From contig BRXU01000007.1 of the NCBI GenBank assembly GCA_030267565.1, positions 992,001 to 1,056,000 of the forward strand: DNA of 64,000 nucleotides. Direction: 5' to 3'. The notes beneath the pieces were generated by a model. The model saw only the letters and a list, made by a program, of their open reading frames with translations. It was not told where the DNA came from and did no database searches. Of this stretch, positions 12,001-23,700 are shown one piece after another. The number at the start of each line of letters is the position of its first letter. The first letter of the stretch is position 1. Made by a program: the position numbers and the translations under genes. This DNA comes from Pleodorina starrii. Taxonomy: Eukaryota > Chlorophyta > Chlorophyceae > Chlamydomonadales > Volvocaceae.

Positions 12001-15000
12001 GACAGCGGCGGCGTGCGGTTGCCGCGCACGCGGCGGCGGCGGCGGCCGCTGTTGCCGCCTATGGACGCCGCCGTCGCTGCTGCGGCCTTCATCAGCGTCG
12101 TATGCACCGCGCCGACGCCGGTGGAGCCGCCGCGCGTGCCGCCGTCGCTGCTGCGGCCGCCGCGGGAGGGTCCGCCGCCGCCACCGCCGCCGCTGTGGAG
12201 GCCGTTGCCGCGGCCGCTGCCACCACCGGCGACGGACTTGCGCCGGCGCAGACCGCCGGACCGCGCCTTGGCCATCACCGGCGGCATCGGCAGGATGTTG
12301 CCGTCGTCTCCCGATAGGCCGCCGCCCGACGTCCCGATGCGCGCAGTACGACCCGTCGCCAGATCCTCCGCCGCAATCGCCGCCTGGATCTGCTCCAGCA
12401 TCTCCTCCAGCGGCATCGCCGCCAACTTTCGCGCATCCAGCTGCGACAGCGCGCCGCCGCCGCACGCGTGCGTGGCGCGGCTGCGCTTGCGGCTGCTCCG
12501 CGGCGGCTGCAGCGGCGTGGCGCCGCCGCCGCCGAGCGGCCGCCCTGGCGCGGGCGAGGAAGGGGCCGCCGCGTCAGCACCGTGGTGAGAGCGGAGGCTG
12601 AGGTCGAGAGGGGAGTGGTTCGGTGGCGTCTGCGCCGCCCGCGGCGAGCGGCCGCCCGCCTCCGTCGGCTCGAGGTAGGCCTTGCCGCCGCCCGAAGCCG
12701 GGCCGGCGGCGGCCTCCAGGGCGGTTTGGAGGGGCTGCCGCGGCGCGCGCGGCAGTGCGCCGCCACCGGGCTGCAGCGCCGAGGAGCAGGCACGGGATAC
12801 GGGGGCGGGTTGGTGCGGCCTGGCAGCGGCTGCTGGGGAGAAGGACACGCAGGACGCGGCGGCGGAGGAGGGGTGCACGTCGACGCTGCCGCGGAGCACC
12901 GAGTCTCCGTCCTCGTGGCGCAGGTGACCCACGGGACTGCGGGTCACGATGATGGTCGCGTCAACCGGCAGCCCATCGGGACTGGCCGGCATCATGACAG
13001 GTGGCTGGCGGTTGCCGGCGCTGCCCGGCGGAAGCGGGCTCTTGGACGGCCAGTGCATCGCCGCCGCCGGCGATGTTCCGACTGCTTGCGCCGCTGCTGT
13101 GCCGTCCGCATTCCTGCCAGGCGTGCACGGCAACGAGCCGACGCCGTCTGTCCCGGCGCGCTTGACTGCCCAGGCATCAGCGGCGGCGCCAGAGGTGGGT
13201 GTGGGCGGCGCGGCCTCGCCCTTGGCGCTAGCGGCCGCCGCGTCCGAGGCCCCCTCGCCCAGCTCCGCGCGAAGGAGCAGCAGCAGCTTGCTGTCTGCTT
13301 GGACGTGCGCCGCGGCGGCGGTGGGTGACATGGACAGCGCCGCCGCCACCGCCGCGACGGTCGAGGTGGGCGCCGCAACCGACGCGGCGCCGTCAATGGG
13401 GTCCTGCCGCGGCGGCGTCGCCGTCGGCACCGCGACCTTCCGCTGGTCCAGTGCCTCAGACGGCGCCGCTGCCGGCGCCTTTTCCCGTGAAATCCCAACC
13501 GTCGTCTGCTGCTGCCGCGCCTCCTCGTCGTCCTGCACCGTTTCCACCGCCTCCGTCGACGTCACAGCAGCACCGCCGAAGCCAAAGCACGCAAACAGGC
13601 CGCCAAACAGGCCGCGTTTGGCGGCGGGAGCTTTCCGCTGCTGCTGCACGCCCACGCCCGCATGTGTCTTAACCGGCGTCTGCTGCTGCTGCTGCTCCTC
13701 TTGCTGCGTCTGCAGCGGCGTCTGCTGCTGTCGCATCTGGGTCGAAGCGCCGATGGTGGGCGTCCGCGCCTCCGAAGCCATGGAAGTCGAGCCGCGCTCG
13801 CAGATGGTCTCCGGCACCATCAGACCGCCGTGGAGGCGCCCGCTACCGGGAGTGGGGCGGCTGTAGGGCGACGGGCGCCCGGCCGCGGCGGTGGCCGACG
13901 AGCGGCCAGACAGCCTGTCCGCATCGGCGGAGCGGCCGCTGGAATGGGAGGACCGAGCGTCAGCGCAGTCGGCGGCGGCCTTCGCGTCGTTGGGGATGCC
14001 GCCGCCGTCGGCGGTGGTGATGATGGCCGCGGCCGTTGGCGCCGCCGGCGAGGAGATGACCGACGTCAGCGACCGGTTGGGCTCGCCTGCCAGGCTTTGC
14101 TGGTGCGGCGAGGAGGGCGGGTCGTGCTGGTGGTGCAGCTTGGAGGTGACTGCGCGGCGGGGGAGGGCAAGGGGCGGAGAGGCGGACGAGCGCACCTGCT
14201 GGGTCAGTCTCAGACAGACCCCCCCAAAAAAACCCTAAGAGGACTGCCGTACACGTCACGGCACTGTGAGATGGTCATTGGGGTACTGTCGGGGGGGCTA
14301 CCCCAACGACTGCAATCGGGCGACTCACTCTGCAGCTCGGCGTAGGTCATGGGCCGCCGCTGGTCGTCCTTCGGAGACCGCATCATCGTCCTATTGGACG
14401 GGCTGCCGGCGGCAAGCGAGCTGCCGGCGGCATGCGAGCGGCACAGGCGCTTGATGAGCGTGCGGCTGCCGGGGGAGGAAGGCGACAGCGCGGCGGTGGC
14501 GAGCTGGTGTTGCATGCTGGCGGCGCTGTGGCTGGCCGGCGCAGGGCGACGGGGAGTGACCGCAGGCGGGCTGTCGCCCTCGCTGCCGCGCGCTCCGAGC
14601 AGGCGGCCGGTCCGGGCTGCGGGTGGGCAAGCGGAAGGGCAGGGGAGCGAGGGGCAGCAGCAGGGTCCGTGCCGCGTTTCGGAGGGAGCGGGGCACAGCA
14701 TCGGACAGGGGAGCGCGGCGACGCGGGAAGCCCGTGCAGGCAGGATGGCCATAGTCGGCTGCGTTAAAACCAAGGATGGAGCCGAGCTTGCGGTGGGTTG
14801 AAGGGGCCCCAGGCGGCCTGCAGCGTCGGTCGGTCAGGTCGCGCGCTCGCGGCGGCGATACGGTAGTGGTTATGGTGGTGTTTGGCGCGGAAAGGTGTGC
14901 GTGCTCTTTCTCACCTTGCAGCGACTCTTCTCCGCCCAGCGACGACGCGCCTCCGCCGGCGAGCACGGTTGAGGACGAGCCCATGTCCGTGCCCGCAGCG

Positions 15001-17036
15001 GAGCCCTCGGCAGAAAGCGGCGGATGCAAGGCCACGCGCGCTGCCGACGGCGACTCCAGCGGCGGCTGCTCGGGCAGCTGCTGGCGGTCTCTGTGCGGCT
15101 TCGGCGACGCCAGCGGCGGCCTCGTCCTGCCCGGCGTCGCATCCCCGCCCACAAACCCCGCCGCGACCTGATGCGGCGGCGACTGCGGCCGCGACGGCGC
15201 AAGCCCCTGGCGTGGGTACAACGCATTGTGCTGCTGCTGCTGTCGCGGGGTCCGCGCCTTACTGCCGCGTTGGCTCGCGCCGGCGCCGCTGTCCCCCGTT
15301 CGGAAGGGGCTGGCCACGACGCCGTCGGTTCCCGCCACCGCCAGCGAGGCCTGCGACGCCTGCTCCCGGGCTGAGCCCGGCGGCGCCTGCAGGTAGTGGC
15401 GGTGCGGCGACTGCTGGCGCGGCCGCTGCGCCTGTTGGGACCACTGGCGATCGTGTTGCTGCAGGGCCTGCTGTGTCAGTACCGTCGTCGCGGCGGTCAG
15501 AGGCGATGCCGTGGCTGACTTGGCCGCGGTTGGCGTGTAGGGCAGCGCGGCGGGCGCCGGCGCGGGGCGCCGGCTGCCGCCGGCGGCGGCTGCCGCCGCC
15601 GCCGCTCCGCCAGTCATAATGGTTTCCAAAAGGGCCATTGCGGTCGGGTCAAGATGGGGCAGGGCTGCGTCCATGGCCAGTGCCGCGATGACGGCGGAGG
15701 TGGTGGTGCCGACGGGCGCTGCGTTGGCAGCGGCGGCTGGCGATGAGGCTGGTAGTGCTGCTGGAGTACTGCAGACAGGGAAAGAAAGAAAGGCGGGGGA
15801 ACAAGGACGAGGGAGAACGGGGAAAGAGAGACGGAATAAGAAAGAAGGGGTTGAGGTGCGGTTAGACGGTGTAAGATAGGCAAAACCGCAGGGGGTGGGG
15901 GAAAGCAGAGGGGAGGGGGCGCGGAGTGGGTTAGGGTTGGGGATGTGTGGGGACAGGTAATGGGACGCGACACGGTGGGCAGGCAAAAGGGAGCGACGCG
16001 TGGGGAGAGACTGGGGTGGGGGGAACGAAAGTGCGGAAGAAGAGCGAGTGGGAGAATTTGTGTGTATTTGTGACACAGAAAGAATGAGCGGTGGGAAGAA
16101 AGACAAAGAAAGAGGCATGCATGTTTAGTGCGCAGCGCACGTCACGGCGGGATGTCAAGCCAGCGGAGAACACTCGCTGGATAGATCATGTGCCTAGCCA
16201 CTGGGTCGGGAACACCGCGCGCTGAAATCAAAAATGCAAACCGGCGGAAAAGCAGGGTTTGAAATGGAGATATGCGTGTTGGGGTAAACAAAGAAGATGC
16301 GTGCTGGGGTGTGCTACAAACGACGCGTGCCGGATGGGGCGCAGGACATCCCGGCACTTTCCGTGAGATAAGGCGCAATGCGACGGACAGCATCCGCAGC
16401 AGGGGATCAGCAGCGGTTGGGCATGGAGTGGTGCCCTGGGGAGAAAAGAAAACTTACTTGACGGGGGATGCCCTGGTGTTGGCCGCATGCTGTTGGTGCT
16501 GATGGTGCTGCCGCTGCGCCGACGGTGGCCTCCGTTGGCGGGGCGGCGAGACCGAGGAAGCGGATGCTCGCAGCCCTGCATTGGCTGAATTTCTCAATGC
16601 TGATATGCCGGTGCCTGAGTGCGTGGAAATGCCCAAGACCTGGCGGTTCGGGTGTCGGTTCGAATAGCCGACGCTGTGCGGTGGGACCGGCGACTTGGGC
16701 CCGCAGACCGGTTTCCGGCCTCCACGAATTGGGCTGACAAAGTGATTCGCCGGCGATGGAAAGCGGTCATGTGTGCTGGATGCCTGGACGCTGCGCCGGA
16801 GCGCATTTGGCGTCTTCGATGCTCGGGTCGAGGCCGTCGCGATGCTGCATCGACTTGATTGATCAGGTTTATCTACAAGCAGGTTCCGTTGTTCAGTTTG
16901 GCGATTGGCGTGTCGTCTTCGCGTACAGTGACCCACGGACTTCCAAGCGATACTTGCGACGACCGGTCAGTAACCCACCGGCTCGTGGGACCCAGACGGC
17001 ACCGTCCTGGTCCGCAAAGAGTCCATGAAAGGCCAT
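9093..17036 (-). CDS. Giant low-complexity, probably disordered protein of unknown function
   Basis: Reconstructed exons on the minus strand: 17036-16954, 16844-16458, 15768-14915, 14616-14329, 14149-9093. Phases match and give 2,222 residues. Donors include gtaagt, gtgaga and gtgagt, and the acceptors follow long C/T tracts; the first exon (MAFHGLFADQ...) is the least certain. I do not recognise the protein. It is mostly Ala/Ser/Gly/Gln/Pro-rich. Notable islands are a YAELQ motif at the exon 4 end, a cysteine-containing hydrophobic motif RGLFGGLFACFGFGG that could be lipid-modified, a cluster of S-P-R-(G/A)-P repeats (about 11225-11350), and near the C-terminus two tandem 32-residue copies. 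The last 50 residues look ordered (DWRCVPLAAYEASLVKDFEALL). It may be a scaffold or signalling protein; no enzymatic domain is visible. Confidence 0.65.
9305..9486 (-). repeat. Tandem in-frame 96-bp duplication inside the giant gene
   Basis: Two copies of an 86-bp sequence (9305-9390 and 9401-9486) sit at a 96-bp period and differ at a single base that I can see. Each encodes a segment containing LLQLQSSGSQPPVKTARSSL, so the duplication adds 32 residues without changing frame. The near-identity points to a recent event. Confidence 0.9.
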
Positions 17037-17726
17037 GTGAAGCCTCTCGGCACCTTTCGGGCGCCCCGGCTGGGGCACTTCGCTGACCCGCATACAAGGT
17101 TTGCTGTCGCCACAACTAGCAACCGACCCAAGCGAGACCGCTCGGGCTTTCCCTGCGAAAACCAACGGAACAGAGGCCTCTGGTATCAACAGTTGCAAAC
17201 AGCATGAAGCGGCAGGCTTATTTGCCTGCTTAGCCACCCTAAAACGGGTTAGCAAGCTACAGTTGACCTGGGACGAAGGTCATGCATGACAGACTGCGCC
17301 ATAAGCAAAATGTGGATTCAAAAAGATGCCTATATAGACTGGATCATAAAACTTACTTCTTCGTCACGTCCTTCCGGCGTCAGAATTGCAATGGTCAACG
17401 CTTCGCCGCCGCGCTGAAGTTAACATCTCCTAAGCTGGATAGTTTAAGTGACCTGATCTATCCATTAAAATTATGTAAATGAGTGTATTGGGAGCGCAGA
17501 TGGACAAAACGACCTCCCGCCGTTACTCGTACAGCCGTTATGGTTCTGGAGCTCCATTCTGCCAGACGCCCGAAACCCGGATGATTCGCCACGCTTATGG
17601 TCCCTGGCCATCGCAGTATCGTTGCTCGGTATCGGTATGGAACGCACACAAGGCGACTGTTAGCTCGTAATCCACCCTGGCTCGCCTCTTGCGCTCGGGT
17701 TTCGACTGGACGGCGCACATCCCGCA
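17037..17726. promoter_or_regulatory. Divergent promoter region: giant gene (-) and CWF19L1-like gene (+)
   Basis: About 690 bp separate the two inferred start codons, which point away from each other. GC content is clearly lower than in the flanking exons and no coding sequence is supported. No specific regulatory motif was recognised. Confidence 0.45.
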
Positions 17727-20700
17727 ATGTCTGCGGTCAAAGTACTTTTCTCAGGCGCCATCGAAGGTGATCTTCCCGGCTTATTTAAAAAGGTCGAGGC
17801 GGTGAACAAGAAGAACGGTCCTTTCGAGGCGCTGTTTTGCGTCGGGCAGTTCTTCGGTAAGCTTTCGTTCTCCTCTATTCAGATGTATTTCTATGAAGGG
17901 GGATACTATCACGTCGAATTGGCCTACAAGCCATTTGACGCGGGACGCCTTCTCGCCGCCAGAAAATGCTTCCTCCATTGACTGCTGTCCGCACCCACAG
18001 GTCCCGGCGATGACACTGCGGAGCCAAATGACGCGCTGGTTGCGTACGTTACCGGCGAGGGCAGCATCCCGGTGCCGACCTACTTTATCGGGGGCTTCGG
18101 TGGGTTTGCCTTCATGGGCGGAAGCCTTCAGGCGCACACGTGGGGGCGGGTCGCTAGCGCAACCCAGGGCGCTGTCCGTCAGTCTCATGCTCCCATAAGG
18201 CCTGGCTGCAGAGCCGCTCGTAACCCGGTGCAGTCTGAGGCGGCGGGGAGGGAACTCCAGGACAGAGGGAAACGTCCCATGGGACAGCTCAGCACCGCCG
18301 GCTGCGCGGAGTGCGCCGTTTTTCTTTGGCATTCGCCGGGCTCGGGCCCCAACCCATCACCACGAAACAAACTCGCAACACCGACCCACATGCCAAAGCC
18401 GACGTTCACGACCGGCGTTGCTCGCGGCGCTCTGCTTACATCGCCAGCCGCCTTCCGTCCCGGAAGCCTGCCCTGGCCCCTGGCCGTGGCCGCCACGGCG
18501 GCGGCGGCGGCTCGACGGCCGTGTCGCCCTCCGCGCCCAGCCACCCACTCACCCACCCACCCGCCCGTTCCACCGCTGCGGTCTCGCCTCCACAGCCCCT
18601 CCTCCTCTCCCTCCCTGCCCACCCCCTCAGGGCCCTCTTCCCAACGTTGCCATCGGTTGCATCGCTGCGGTTCCCCACTTCCTATCCGACCAATCAAACC
18701 CTGAGCCCCACCCGACCCCGGCGCTGCGGCGCTCCCGCTCCGTCCAATTCTGGAGCAGCCCCCGCCTCCGGTCTCCTCCCCCCTTTTCCTGTGCTCTACC
18801 TCCTTTACCTCCTTTACCCCGCCCCTGCTCCTGCGCGCGCGTTCGGCCCTGCCCAGCCCCTGTCCGTCCCGTCCCGGGCCATCATCCCCATGTACTGCTT
18901 ATCGCCGCCTCCCACCACCACCAACAACAACAACAACAACAACAACAAGAACGTTGTTTCTGTGTGCCACACACAAACGCAAACACACAAACACACACAC
19001 ACACACAGGCGCCGGGAGCTCTACGATCCTGACGGCGCTGCCGGCTGCCAAGGCGCCCCTCAAGTACCTGGGTCGCTCGGGCGTGGTAGGTCGTACGAGT
19101 GCCGTACTGTCGTACGTGTGCGGGGGGCACGGCACTGAACCGACTCCAGCTGCCCTCCGTCCTCCTGGCTCCTTGTCAGATCTCGTGTCCGCTTTTGCCC
19201 CTCTGGACTGCCACCCGAACCTCATGTCCCCCTCCCCCCTCCCCCTGTTCTTTTACCTTCCACCTCCGCCGTCCCGTCTCGTCCCTTCCCGCCATCAGAC
19301 CACCATCAACGGCCTCAATGTGGCCTTTCTGGATGGCGTGTACAACCACCCGGTATTCACCGGGAAGGCCCCGCAGCCGCCGCCAGCCCCCACACCCGGC
19401 GGCAGGGACAGCGCCTCCTGCCCCCACTACACAAAAGACGACGTGGCGCTGCTCAAGGTATATACGTACGGTGTACGGCAAGGTGTCGTACGGCAGTTAC
19501 GGGGCGCTGCGTGCTTGGCAAGGAGGGCTGGGGGCGCAGCTGGCGGGGCGGGGGAGCTACGGGGGGGTCAAACGGAGAGAGGGACCGACGTGGGGACGGA
19601 GCGAGGGGCGGACGAGGTCGGCTCGTTGGCCGGCGCCGCGAGATTGGAACCGCCGCCGAGGCAGCACGGCCCTAACCCCCTCCCCCCGCCCCCACCCACA
19701 TACACACACGCACACGCGCTGGGAGCTTTACGGGGTGCCGGTGCTGCCGCGCCGTGACGCCCGCCCCGCCTCGCCCGCGCGAGTTGTATGACTGTCCGCC
19801 GCCTCCCCCATCGCCTCCGCCCTCCCTCTCACCCGCTCGCCCTCCTCCTCCGCCCCTCTCACCCGCTCCCCCTTCCCCTCCGCCCCCCCGCTTGTTTGTT
19901 TGCCCCCCCCTCTCTCTCCTGTGCAGTCCCAGCTCCAGGCTCTGCAAGGGGAGGTTGATGTGTTGCTGACGTGCGAGTGGCCGCGGGGCCTCACCACCGG
20001 CATACAGGGGCCGCTGCCGGAAGGTGTGGGCGGGGAGAAAAGAAAAGATACCGCAGCGATGGGACGGGGAGGGGGGTTGGAGGGGGGAATGGGAGACGAA
20101 AGGAAGGGAAGGGCTTCATCTAAGAGGACAGGGTGGAGGAGGAGGGGGGGGGTGAAGGGGCAGCGAAACGGCCCGACGGACGGAGGTCCCGGTTGGGCTG
20201 GGTTGGGGTGGGTAGGGCGGGGCGCTTGGGCTGGGTAGGGCGGGGCGCGCTTGCTGAGATTTAATGGGCTGGATCTCAGAATACGGACCGGGGGGCTGGC
20301 TGTCGGCGGGTTGCACCGCCACTCTCCTACCTTATCCGCCCCTCCCTCCGCTGCGGTCATCGTCTTGAGGTTTATACCCGCCCCTCCTCGCCCCTCTCCT
20401 TTGTTCTACCCGCCCCGCCCCTACCCGCCGCCTCCAGGCTACCGACCCGCCAGCAGCGGCTCCAACGTGGTTTCGGAGCTCGTGGCGCTGGCCCGCCCCC
20501 GCTACCACATCGCCGGCGGCGAGGCGCTGCACTACGCCCGGCCGCCCTTCTCCCACCGCGACCTGGGGGCGGGGATCCGCGTGACGCGCTTTGTGGGGCT
20601 GGCGCCGGCGGGCCACCCGGGGAAGGCCAAGTCGCTGCATGCGCTGGGTGGGTGGGTGGTTGGAGGGGGCGGAGGGGGAGGGAGGGAGAGGGGGAGGCAG

Positions 20701-23700
20701 GGAGGGGTGCCCGGGGGCCAACGGACCTCGGGCACATACGGGCGCATTGGCCGACGCACGAAACCGTGGACTGTGTTTTTTTGTTTTTGGGCGTGGCGGT
20801 ACGGGTGCTGGTACTGGGGCTGGGGCAGTGGCCCGCTACTTGCGGTCTGGCGACGTGTGCGTTGGCCCCATCACGCGCAGTGACCCACTGCGCAGAACAG
20901 AACAGAACAGAAGCAGCGAGTTGAGCAAGCACCGCGGTAACAACAGAAAGTTTTCGCCGCCTTTCGCCGCATTGCTGTTGCGGTGCGACCTCTTGCCCCC
21001 CCCCTGCCCCTCTCCCACCCCCACCTAGACGAGACGGCCTTCCTCTGTTACTTTACCGTTCAGGGGCTCCGGCCTATACGTGGATAACCCACCCACCCCC
21101 CCCCCAGGTCTTGTTCCCGCCGCGGTCATGGAGCCCGAGTCGCTCAGCCTCGCCCCCGAGGGCTGCGCTCCCTCCCCCTTCGAGCTGCGTCAGGCCAAGC
21201 GCGAGCAGGAGGAGATGGCGGCCGGAGGAGAGTTCAACCGCTGGCAGCAGCAGCCGGGGGCCAAGAAGCAGCGGCGGGACGGAGGCGGAGGCGGTGCCGG
21301 CGGCCCGGGGCCTCAGGCGCTGGCGGGCCGCCCCGACGTGCCTCGCGACCCGGTCTGCACGGTGGCGGTCCGCAACGTGCCCTGGGTGGCCAGTGAGGAG
21401 GACATTGCGGCGTTCTTCGGGCAGGCGGGGCAGGTGGGTCTGGGGGGGGCGGGTGGTAATTAGAACGGCCCGGGACGAGGGTCGGGCGGGGAGGGGGGGG
21501 CGGGCGGAGGGGCGGGGTGTTGTAAGAGGTGGGGGAAATGGGTTTCGCGCCTTCTGTGACGCGCCTTCACTCCGCGCCCTCCGCGCACTCATGGTGTTAT
21601 GTGAGTACGGTATCTAGGGTGGCGGCAACCAGTGCCCCTGCTTGGCATTGCATCACACATCACACCTACAACCCCACCTCACCCCCCACCCCCACCCCCA
21701 CCCCCCTCCCCCACCCCCCCTCAGGTTGTCAATGTGTGGCGGGGCACCAACAAGACCGACGGGCGGGTGCAGGGGGTGACCCAGGTTCAGTTCGCCAGTC
21801 GGGAGGAGGCGGAGCGGGCGCTGCAGCTGCACAACTGCGACTTCAACGGACGGCAGGTTGCGGTGGAGCCGTCCAGGGCGGGTGGGTGGAGGCTGGGCAG
21901 GGAGGGGGGCTGGGTCGGTGCATTGAAAAGGGCGGCGAGTCGGGTGGGGGGGGTTTCTGGGTTTTGTAGAGGTTTAGGCGATTCCCCGGGGGGCCCCGCC
22001 ACGTGAGCATACCGTACACACGAGGCACTCCCGCCTTTCCACTCCCGTCTTTTGGAAATGCCCCTCCCAAGCAGTCCCACCCCGACTGCTCGCCCCTTCG
22101 CTGCCCCCACTCCTCACGTCCTCTCAGGCACCTCCAATGCGGGACGTCGCACCGGAGAGGGCGGTGCAGGAGGAGGCGGCGGTGACGGCAAGCCGGTGGA
22201 CGGCTGCTGGTTCTGTTTGGGCTCGGTGGCGGCGGATACGGAACTGGTGGCGAGCGTGGGGGAGGAGGTGAGGCGGGTGTGTGTGTGTGTGTGTGTGTTT
22301 TGGGGGAGAGGGGGGTGATTGGGGTTCGTATTGTAAACCAGCACGGGCTCCGGCCTATCCGGAGATAACCCCCTCCCCTGCCACCACTCACCCCTCCCCT
22401 GCCACCACTCACCGCTCCCCTGCCACCACTCACCCCTCCCCTGCCACCACTCACCCCTCCCCTGCCACCACTCACCGCTCCCCTGCCACCACTCACCGCT
22501 CCCCTGCCACCACTCACCCCTCCCCTGCCACCACTCACCGCTCCCCTGCCACCACTCACCCCTCCCCTGCCACCACTCACCGCTCCCCTGCCACCACTCA
22601 CCCCTCCCCTGCCACCACTCACCGCTCCCCTGCCACCACTCACCCCTCCCCTGCCACCACTCACCCCTCCCCTGCCACCACTCACCGCTCCCCTGCCACC
22701 ACTCACCCCTCCCCTGCCACCACTCACCGCTCCCCTGCCACCACTCACCCCTCCCCTGCCACCACTCACCGCTCCCCTGCCACCACTCACCCCTCCCCTG
22801 CCACCACTCACCGCTCCCCTGCCACCACTCACCCCTCCCCTGCCACCACTCACCCCTCCCCTGCCACCACTCACCCCTCCCCTGCCACCACTCACCCCTC
22901 CCCTGCCACCACTCACCGCTGTCCCCCCCTCCCCAGGTGTATCTGGCTGTTGACAAGGGCCCCATCACCTCTGAGCACGTGCTGCTGGTGCCCATAGACC
23001 ACCACCCAGCCTCGGTGGCGCTGTCACCAACCTGCTTTGCGGAGATGGAGAGGTGCGTGGCCCATGTGTATGTGGCCTGGGTGTGGGTGTGTGTTGAGGG
23101 GGAGGGGGAGGGGGAGCTGGGCTGTGCGTGCGTATGTGGCATGTGTGTGTGGGTGTGAGTGGGTGGGTGTGTTTATGTGGGGAGGGGGAGGGGGAGCTGG
23201 GCTGTGAGTGGCCGTGATGACGGCAATGGTGGGGAGGGGGGAGCAGGGGGAGGTACTAAGAATGAAGCCGCCGCAATGTGGGAGTGTGGGGGCCGGGGGC
23301 CGGTGAGGATTAGATTGGGGCATGCGCTGATGAAGGTGATGCTGATGATGAAGGTGATGCTGATGATGATGATGCTGTCACCCACTTGGTGCACACATTG
23401 ATGGTTCACACACGGGCTCATGTGCATACGCGGATGCGCATTGATTCACACACTCATGGTCCACACACGGGTTCATGTTCACACAAGTGGTTCACACACA
23501 CACACTGATGGTTCACACACACACTGATGGTTCACACACACACTGATGGTTCACACACACACTGATGGTTCACACACACACTGATGGTTCACACACACAC
23601 TGATGGTTCACACACACACTGATGGTTCACACACACACTGATGGTTCACACACACACTGATGGTTCACACACACACTGATGGTTCACACACACACTGATG

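Noticed and set aside
11526..13866. Plus-strand ORFs (up to 305 residues) opposite the giant minus-strand gene
   Set aside because: Mirror images of GC-rich coding sequence; Arg/Ala repeats only and no splice structure.
22277..22298. GT-repeat and other short repeats considered as a CRISPR array
   Set aside because: These are simple tandem repeats without unique spacers in a eukaryotic intron.
21843..23142. Long ORFs on both strands with W-W-Q-G-R/S-G-E or S-P-A-T-T-H repeats
   Set aside because: They are translations of the 21-bp intronic minisatellite, which has no stops in any frame; the flanking exons of CWF19L1 show this is an intron.
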